11,030 bases of DNA from Cycloclasticus sp. Its GTDB lineage: Bacteria; Pseudomonadota; Gammaproteobacteria; Methylococcales; Cycloclasticaceae. Below, in pieces: positions 6,352-11,030 of this stretch. Position numbers and translations under genes: made by a program. Within the stretch, counting starts at the first letter, position 1. Every line of letters starts with the position of its first letter. The notes beneath the pieces were generated by a model. It had not been told where the DNA came from and ran no database searches. It saw nothing but the letters and a program-made list of their open reading frames with translations. The stretch lies in contig JAHRWG010000159.1 of assembly GCA_019090295.1 (NCBI GenBank), forward strand, positions 1 through 11,030. Direction: 5' to 3'.

Positions 6352-7959
6352 ATGCCCCTCATTAAATCAACAGTTGAAACGGCCTCGTCCGAATTTAAAG
6401 ACAACGCCATACATATGACTGGCTTGATAGAGCAAATGAACCAACGTATTTCATCCGCCTCAAAAGGCGGTGGCGAACGCTCTATAAAAAAACATTTAGC
6501 TCGACATAAATTACTTCCTCGGGATCGGATAAAAGCACTTCTAGACCCCGGCAGTTCCTTCTTAGAGTTATCACAATTAGCAGCCTATGGGCTTTACAAT
6601 GATGACGCCCCAGCAGCTGGCATTATTACCGGTATTGGTTCCGTTCATGGGGTTGAAGTAATGGTTATTGCAAATGATGCCACCGTTAAAGGTGGTACCT
6701 ATTACCCAATGACGGTCAAAAAACACCTTCGGGCTCAGGAAATTGCGGCTGAAAACCGCCTTCCCTGTGTCTATTTGGTTGACTCAGGCGGTGCTTTCTT
6801 ACCCCTACAACATGATGTATTTCCCGATAAAGAGCACTTTGGCCGTTTTTTTTACAATCAAACCCGTATGTCTGCCGCTGGTATTCCTCAAATTGGAGTG
6901 GTGATGGGCTCATGCACCGCGGGCGGTGCCTATATCCCCGCATTATGTGATGAATCTATTATTGTAAGAGAACAAGGGACAATCTTTTTAGGGGGGCCAC
7001 CCTTAGTTAAGGCTGCTACAGGAGAAGTGGTTTCATCTGAAGAGCTAGGCGGTGCTGAGCTGCACTGTAAGCAGTCAGGTGTTACAGACCATTTAGCTGA
7101 AGATGACTCGCATGCTTTAAGCATTGCCCGAGAATTGATCGCCCATTTAAATGACAAAAAAACCGTCCATGTTAGCGTTCAACCCTCACGTGAGCCGGCC
7201 TATTCAACAGACGAGATTATTGGTGTCATACCTAAAGACGCACGCCAACCCTTCGAAGTTCGAGACATTATTGCTCGTTTAGTAGATGGGTCTGAGTTTC
7301 AAGAATTTAAACCATTGTATGGACCAACGCTGGTTTGTGGCTTTGCACATATTCACGGCTACCCTGTTGGCATTATTGCTAATAACGGTATCTTATTTTC
7401 GCCTTCAGCTCTCAAGGGGACACATTTTATAGAGCTTTGTAACCAACGAGGTATTCCTCTTTTATTTTTACAAAATATTACGGGGTTTATGGTTGGCAAA
7501 AAGTACGAAGAAGAAGGTATTGCAAAAAATGGTGCCAAAATGGTCACAGCTGTTTCATGCGCGACTGTTCCTAAATTTACCGTTTTAATTGGCGGCTCTT
7601 ATGGCGCTGGTAATTATGGTATGTGTGGCCGTGCTTTTGGAGCACGCATGCTATGGAGTTGGCCTAATTCAAGAATTTCTACCATGGGTGGTGAGCAAGC
7701 AGCTGCCGTGTTAGCGACGGTTAAACGTGATGCCATAGAAGCCCGTGACGAATCTTGGTCAGCCGATGAGGAAGCCAGTTTTAAGCAGCCCATTGTTGAT
7801 CAATTTGAGGAACAAGGGAATCCCTATTTTGCAACGGCAAGACTTTGGGACGATGGCATCATAGACCCTCGCGACACTCGCCATGTATTAGGGTTAGCGC
7901 TGGCCGTCGCCGTTAAAACACCCATTGAAAAAAGCCCATACGGCATTTTCAGAATGTAA
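6352..7959 (+). CDS. liuB: Methylcrotonyl-CoA carboxylase beta (carboxyltransferase) subunit
   Basis: A 535-residue carboxyltransferase subunit that moves CO2 from carboxybiotin to the gamma carbon of 3-methylcrotonyl-CoA, giving 3-methylglutaconyl-CoA, in complex with the biotin-bearing alpha subunit next door. Typical segments are [11 protein letters not shown] (143-153), HFGRFFYNQ (162-170), [11 protein letters not shown] (186-196), [11 protein letters not shown] (372-382) and [15 protein letters not shown] (414-428), ending in PYGIFRM as in the human MCCC2 C-terminus. Length equals the family norm. AGGT six bases before the ATG serves as ribosome site. The close homologue geranyl-CoA carboxylase (AtuC) is the main alternative; isovaleryl-CoA dehydrogenase and HMG-CoA lyase in the same operon favour the leucine enzyme. 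Confidence 0.94.
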   Translation: MPLIKSTVETASSEFKDNAIHMTGLIEQMNQRISSASKGGGERSIKKHLARHKLLPRDRIKALLDPGSSFLELSQLAAYGLYNDDAPAAGIITGIGSVHGVEVMVIANDATVKGGTYYPMTVKKHLRAQEIAAENRLPCVYLVDSGGAFLPLQHDVFPDKEHFGRFFYNQTRMSAAGIPQIGVVMGSCTAGGAYIPALCDESIIVREQGTIFLGGPPLVKAATGEVVSSEELGGAELHCKQSGVTDHLAEDDSHALSIARELIAHLNDKKTVHVSVQPSREPAYSTDEIIGVIPKDARQPFEVRDIIARLVDGSEFQEFKPLYGPTLVCGFAHIHGYPVGIIANNGILFSPSALKGTHFIELCNQRGIPLLFLQNITGFMVGKKYEEEGIAKNGAKMVTAVSCATVPKFTVLIGGSYGAGNYGMCGRAFGARMLWSWPNSRISTMGGEQAAAVLATVKRDAIEARDESWSADEEASFKQPIVDQFEEQGNPYFATARLWDDGIIDPRDTRHVLGLALAVAVKTPIEKSPYGIFRM

Positions 7960-7965
7960 CCACTT

Positions 7966-7968
7966 AGG
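7966..7968 (+). promoter_or_regulatory. Ribosome binding site that decides the liuD start
   Basis: AGG (in TTAGGT) lies seven bases before the ATG at 7976. It favours the start MFKKVLIANRGE, which matches the family N-terminus, over an in-frame TTG at 7925 that would overlap liuB by 35 bp. Confidence 0.5.
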
Positions 7969-7975
7969 TATTCAA

Positions 7976-9985
7976 ATGTTTAAAAAAGTACTCATTGCAA
8001 ACCGAGGTGAAATTGCCTGTCGTGTTATCAACACCCTTAAAAAAATGGGCATCACCAGTGTTGCTGTTTACTCAGATAGCGACCGTCAAGCCAGGCATGT
8101 AAAACTAGCTGATGAAGCATATTATATCGGTGGATCAAGGCCAGCTGAGTCTTACTTAAAAAGTGAGACTATTTTAGCCTTATCTAAAGACATTGGTGTT
8201 GATGCCATTCACCCAGGCTATGGGTTCTTATCTGAGAACAGTGCCTTTGCTCAAGCCTGCGCAGCATCAAATATTTGTTTTATAGGCCCTAGTAGCCTGT
8301 CCATTGAGAAAATGGGTGCAAAAGATGCAGCCAAAAAACTCATGGAGTCTGCTGGGGTTCCAGTTGTGCCTGGTTACCATGGCGATAACCAACAACCCGC
8401 ATACCTGCAGCAACAAGCCATAGCCATTGGTTTTCCATTATTAATTAAAGCAGTCTCTGGTGGTGGTGGCAAAGGCATGCGAGTTGTTCAGGCAGCCGAT
8501 GACTTTATTAACCTCTTAGAGGCTGTCAAACGGGAAGCCTTAAATGCTTTTGCTGATGACCGCGTTTTACTTGAGCGTTATATTGAACGGCCTAGGCATA
8601 TTGAATTTCAAATATTTGGGGACTCACATCAGCACTATATCCATTTGCATGAACGTGAGTGCTCCCTACAACGCCGCCATCAAAAAATTATAGAAGAAAC
8701 ACCTTCGCCCTTTCTTGATGATGAAACACGCCAAGCAATGGGCCAAGCAGCTGTTAATGCAGCAGAGGCCATTGATTACCAAGGGGCGGGTACTGTTGAG
8801 TTTATTGTTGCCAACGACCGTTCATTTTTCTTCATGGAAATGAATACTCGCCTCCAAGTAGAGCACCCCGTTACTGAAATGGTCACAGGGCAAGACCTTG
8901 TAGAATGGCAATTGCGTGTAGCTGCTGGTGAACCTTTGCCACTGACTCAAGAGCAAGTAAAAAGTGTCGGTCATGCTTTTGAAGCACGGCTTTATGCAGA
9001 AAACCCTAGTAAGCAATTTTTACCTTCTACCGGTTTATTGCATCGCTTAAGGTTTCCGGTTGAAAGCCGGCATACACGTATAGAGACTGGGGTTGAACAA
9101 GGTGACACTATCAGTGTGTTTTATGATCCGATGATCGCCAAACTGATCACCTGGGGAGAGGACCGTGAAGTTGCTCGTTTAGGCCTTATTAATGTTTTAT
9201 CAGATACGGGCATCATGGGTGTTGATAATAATATTGATTTTTTAGAGACCCTTTGTTCACACGACGATTTCATTAATAATAAAATTGACACACAGTACAT
9301 TGATGAACAGCTTGAGCAATTATTAAAAACAGACCATACCGACACACCCAATGAAGTGTTGATGGCCGCTTGCATTCAACTATTAATAGATGGAAAGCAA
9401 ACCGTCGCCATGAAAGCCAGCGCCTCTAGCGCCCAAAACTCACCTTGGTTTGATACCAAAGGCTGGCGCTTAAATGGTCGCAGCGAGCGTCGGTTTTTCT
9501 TTTCCGATGCTGAGCAAAAAATATCAGATATGCGTGTAACTGACCATGGCAAGCATTTTGTCTTTCACCTTGAGCAAGACATTGATGTACAAGTTGAAGA
9601 GCATGACAAAGGTGTTCTACGTTTACACCTTAATGGTCGTTGGCAGCGTATTATTTGTTTAAAAAACGCCAATAACCTACTGATTTCATACCAGAAAAAG
9701 TGGTATTCCATTAGTGAGCACGACCCTTTTGAACCTAACTTATCTGACCTTAAAGGTGAGACAACCATCTATGCACCCATGCCAGGAAAACTGTTGGCCG
9801 TGTTGGTTGCAAGTGGTGACCATGTTAAAAAAGGTCAGGCATTAGCCACCCTCGAAGCGATGAAAATGGAACATACTTTACTGGCACCATTTGATACTGT
9901 CGTGGATCAAGTATTTTACCAGTGTGATGATTTTGTTGAGGCCGATGCAACACTTATTACCTTTGCGCAGCCAACAGAAATATAA
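7976..9985 (+). CDS. liuD: Methylcrotonyl-CoA carboxylase alpha (biotin) subunit
   Basis: A 669-residue biotin carboxylase/biotin carrier subunit. In order: biotin carboxylase N-terminal domain from KVLIANRGEIACR (4-16); ATP-grasp domain with glycine loop SGGGGKGM (161-168) and EMNTRLQVEHPVTE (288-301); biotin carboxylase C-terminal domain (about 330-440); a linking beta-barrel region (about 490-590) poorly conserved by eye; and a biotinyl carrier domain from about 598 with EAMKM, biotin on Lys630. It carboxylates its biotin with ATP and bicarbonate and passes CO2 to the beta subunit. Length agrees with methylcrotonyl-CoA and related acyl-CoA carboxylases. The start is 16 bp after the liuB stop. 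A biotin protein ligase must be supplied from elsewhere. Confidence 0.94.
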   Translation: MFKKVLIANRGEIACRVINTLKKMGITSVAVYSDSDRQARHVKLADEAYYIGGSRPAESYLKSETILALSKDIGVDAIHPGYGFLSENSAFAQACAASNICFIGPSSLSIEKMGAKDAAKKLMESAGVPVVPGYHGDNQQPAYLQQQAIAIGFPLLIKAVSGGGGKGMRVVQAADDFINLLEAVKREALNAFADDRVLLERYIERPRHIEFQIFGDSHQHYIHLHERECSLQRRHQKIIEETPSPFLDDETRQAMGQAAVNAAEAIDYQGAGTVEFIVANDRSFFFMEMNTRLQVEHPVTEMVTGQDLVEWQLRVAAGEPLPLTQEQVKSVGHAFEARLYAENPSKQFLPSTGLLHRLRFPVESRHTRIETGVEQGDTISVFYDPMIAKLITWGEDREVARLGLINVLSDTGIMGVDNNIDFLETLCSHDDFINNKIDTQYIDEQLEQLLKTDHTDTPNEVLMAACIQLLIDGKQTVAMKASASSAQNSPWFDTKGWRLNGRSERRFFFSDAEQKISDMRVTDHGKHFVFHLEQDIDVQVEEHDKGVLRLHLNGRWQRIICLKNANNLLISYQKKWYSISEHDPFEPNLSDLKGETTIYAPMPGKLLAVLVASGDHVKKGQALATLEAMKMEHTLLAPFDTVVDQVFYQCDDFVEADATLITFAQPTEI

Positions 9986-9989
9986 TCAT

Positions 9990-10904
9990 ATGCTTAATAA
10001 AAAATACCCTGCGTTTGTTCGAATTGTTGAGGTATCACCCCGTGATGGCCTACAGAATATAAATCATCATGTCAGTACTGAGGTAAAAGCCGAACTGATC
10101 AATCAGCTGTCAATGTCGGGGATTAATCACATAGAAGTGGGCAGTTTTGTTAGTCCAAAATGGGTCCCTCAAATGGCCAATACAGAGGAGCTTATTCACG
10201 TTTTAAAACAACCAGATAACAGCCACTATATTGTATTAACACCCAATTCTAAGGGCCTGGACCGGGCAATTGAATGTGGTGTTCGTGATGTTGCCGTATT
10301 TGCAGCCGCATCAGAAACATTTAGCCAAAAAAATACCAACTGCAGTATTGAAGAGTCTTTATTGCGATTTAAACCAGTTGTACAACGGGCACTGGACGCA
10401 GGAATTCGTGTACGGGGTTATGTCTCCTGTGTATTAGGTTGCCCATACGAAGGAGAGATTGATAATAATAAGGTCGCTGAGGTTAGCCAAGCGTTAATCA
10501 ATATGGGCTGTTATGAAGTCTCTTTAGGAGACACCATTGGTGTAGGTACGCCTGTTAAGGCCCAACGAATGGTTGAGGCCGTATTAAAAGTTATCCCTGC
10601 TGAGAAAATTGCCTTACATTTTCATGATACACGTGGCCAAGCACTTGCTAACATCCTTGCCTGCCTAGAATATGGGATAAGCACGATTGATGCCTCAGTT
10701 GCTGGTCTTGGTGGCTGCCCTTATGCCGAGGGTGCATCAGGTAATTTAGCCACTGAAGAGGTGATTTATATGCTTGACGGAATGGGCATTAAAACGGGTG
10801 TTAATTTAAACCAGCTGATTAAAGCAGGACAATTTATTACGCAGCAACTAGGCATTCAAAACAACAGTCGAGTTGCCACTAGCGGCTCCCCTTCTAATCC
10901 TTAA
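9990..10904 (+). CDS. liuE: Hydroxymethylglutaryl-CoA lyase
   Basis: A 304-residue TIM-barrel lyase that splits HMG-CoA into acetyl-CoA and acetoacetate. SPRDGLQ (16-22) holds Arg18 and metal ligand Asp19; HFHDTRG (210-216) holds ligands His210 and His212; GLGGCPYAEGASGN (239-252) holds the active-site loop Cys243 and ligand Asn252. These keep a constant offset of 23 from the human enzyme (Arg41, Asp42, His233, His235, Cys266, Asn275), so the active site is complete. The frame is open from 9891, but the ATG at 9990-9992 gives the normal N-terminus and lies four bases after the liuD stop. The ribosome site is weak, so coupling to liuD translation is likely. Confidence 0.95.
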   Translation: MLNKKYPAFVRIVEVSPRDGLQNINHHVSTEVKAELINQLSMSGINHIEVGSFVSPKWVPQMANTEELIHVLKQPDNSHYIVLTPNSKGLDRAIECGVRDVAVFAAASETFSQKNTNCSIEESLLRFKPVVQRALDAGIRVRGYVSCVLGCPYEGEIDNNKVAEVSQALINMGCYEVSLGDTIGVGTPVKAQRMVEAVLKVIPAEKIALHFHDTRGQALANILACLEYGISTIDASVAGLGGCPYAEGASGNLATEEVIYMLDGMGIKTGVNLNQLIKAGQFITQQLGIQNNSRVATSGSPSNP

Positions 10905-10912
10905 CAATAAAC

Positions 10913-10916
10913 GGAG
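10913..10916 (+). promoter_or_regulatory. Ribosome binding site of the right-edge CoA-transferase
   Basis: GGAG lies eight bases before the ATG at 10925 and supports this start 20 bp after the liuE stop. Confidence 0.6.
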
Positions 10917-10924
10917 TAAACACG

Positions 10925-11030
10925 ATGGCAGGCTTTAACAAAGTTGTTTCAACTTACCAAGAAGCAATGGAAGGCTTAACAGATCATATGACCGTTATTG
11001 CTGGCGGGTTCGGCTTATGTGGCATCCCTG
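10925..11030 (+). CDS. scoA: Succinyl-CoA:3-ketoacid CoA-transferase subunit A, 5' end only
   Basis: Only 35 codons are inside the window. The segment MTVIAGGFGLCGIP (22-35) is the N-terminal signature of class I CoA-transferase A subunits of the succinyl-CoA:acetoacetate type; GGFGLCGIP is closer to ScoA than to the adipate enzyme PcaI, whose motif I recall as GGFGTAGMP. It would turn acetoacetate from HMG-CoA lyase into acetoacetyl-CoA using succinyl-CoA, supplying the thiolase of the same operon. A B-subunit gene is expected just beyond the right edge. With so little sequence, an acetate-dependent AtoD-type enzyme cannot be ruled out. Confidence 0.75.
   Translation, partial: MAGFNKVVSTYQEAMEGLTDHMTVIAGGFGLCGIP

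Noticed and set aside
7925..7975. In-frame N-terminal extension of the carboxylase alpha subunit from a TTG
   Set aside because: It overlaps liuB by 35 bp and has no family similarity; the ATG at 7976 has a ribosome site and starts with the usual KVLIANRGE segment.
6352..9985. Geranyl-CoA carboxylase (acyclic terpene pathway) instead of methylcrotonyl-CoA carboxylase
   Set aside because: The neighbours are isovaleryl-CoA dehydrogenase and HMG-CoA lyase and no other terpene (atu) genes are seen; kept only as a secondary possibility.
9891..9989. In-frame 33-residue extension of HMG-CoA lyase
   Set aside because: It lies wholly over the biotin carrier end of liuD in another frame, and the protein from the ATG at 9990 already has the standard N-terminus.
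1..11030. A new defence, mobile or RNA-based system
   Set aside because: All but short gaps are filled by recognisable acyl-CoA metabolism genes and one regulator; no transposase, integrase, CRISPR repeat, tRNA or structured RNA was seen on either strand.

Overview
The window is a bacterial branched-chain amino acid (leucine) catabolism locus of the liu type. G+C is moderate (about 40-50% in lines counted by hand). The protein sequences look like those of a Gammaproteobacterium, possibly marine; this is an impression from family resemblance and the genus is not assigned. No RNA genes, mobile elements, CRISPR arrays or broken genes were seen.

Two gene sets diverge from a 101-bp control region at 3869-3969. 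Rightward (+): isovaleryl-CoA dehydrogenase (liuA), an acetyl-CoA C-acetyltransferase (thiolase), methylcrotonyl-CoA carboxylase beta (liuB) and alpha (liuD, biotin-carrying) subunits, HMG-CoA lyase (liuE), and the start of a succinyl-CoA:3-ketoacid CoA-transferase A subunit that runs off the right edge. Gaps are -4 to 31 bp, so this reads as one operon. Leftward (-): a TetR-family regulator, a methylglutaconyl-CoA hydratase (liuC-like), a MaoC/PhaJ-like hydratase, an acetyl-CoA hydrolase/transferase-family CoA-transferase, and a second crotonase-family enzyme cut by the left edge.

Together the genes can take isovaleryl-CoA through methylcrotonyl-CoA, methylglutaconyl-CoA and HMG-CoA to acetyl-CoA plus acetoacetate. 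The CoA-transferase and thiolase would then reactivate acetoacetate and split it, giving acetyl-CoA as the end product. The hydratase for the fourth step is in the divergent operon, not between liuB and liuD.

The core is well-known metabolism, and I found no convincing new system. The points most worth following are: (1) a tandem, evenly phased pair of inverted repeats, TCTAA-N6-TTAGA, one base apart between tetR and liuA, a strong operator candidate; (2) a TetR regulator where gammaproteobacterial liu clusters usually carry a MerR-type LiuR; (3) the leftward trio of MaoC hydratase, CoA-transferase and atypical crotonase, whose substrate is not explained by the leucine pathway.
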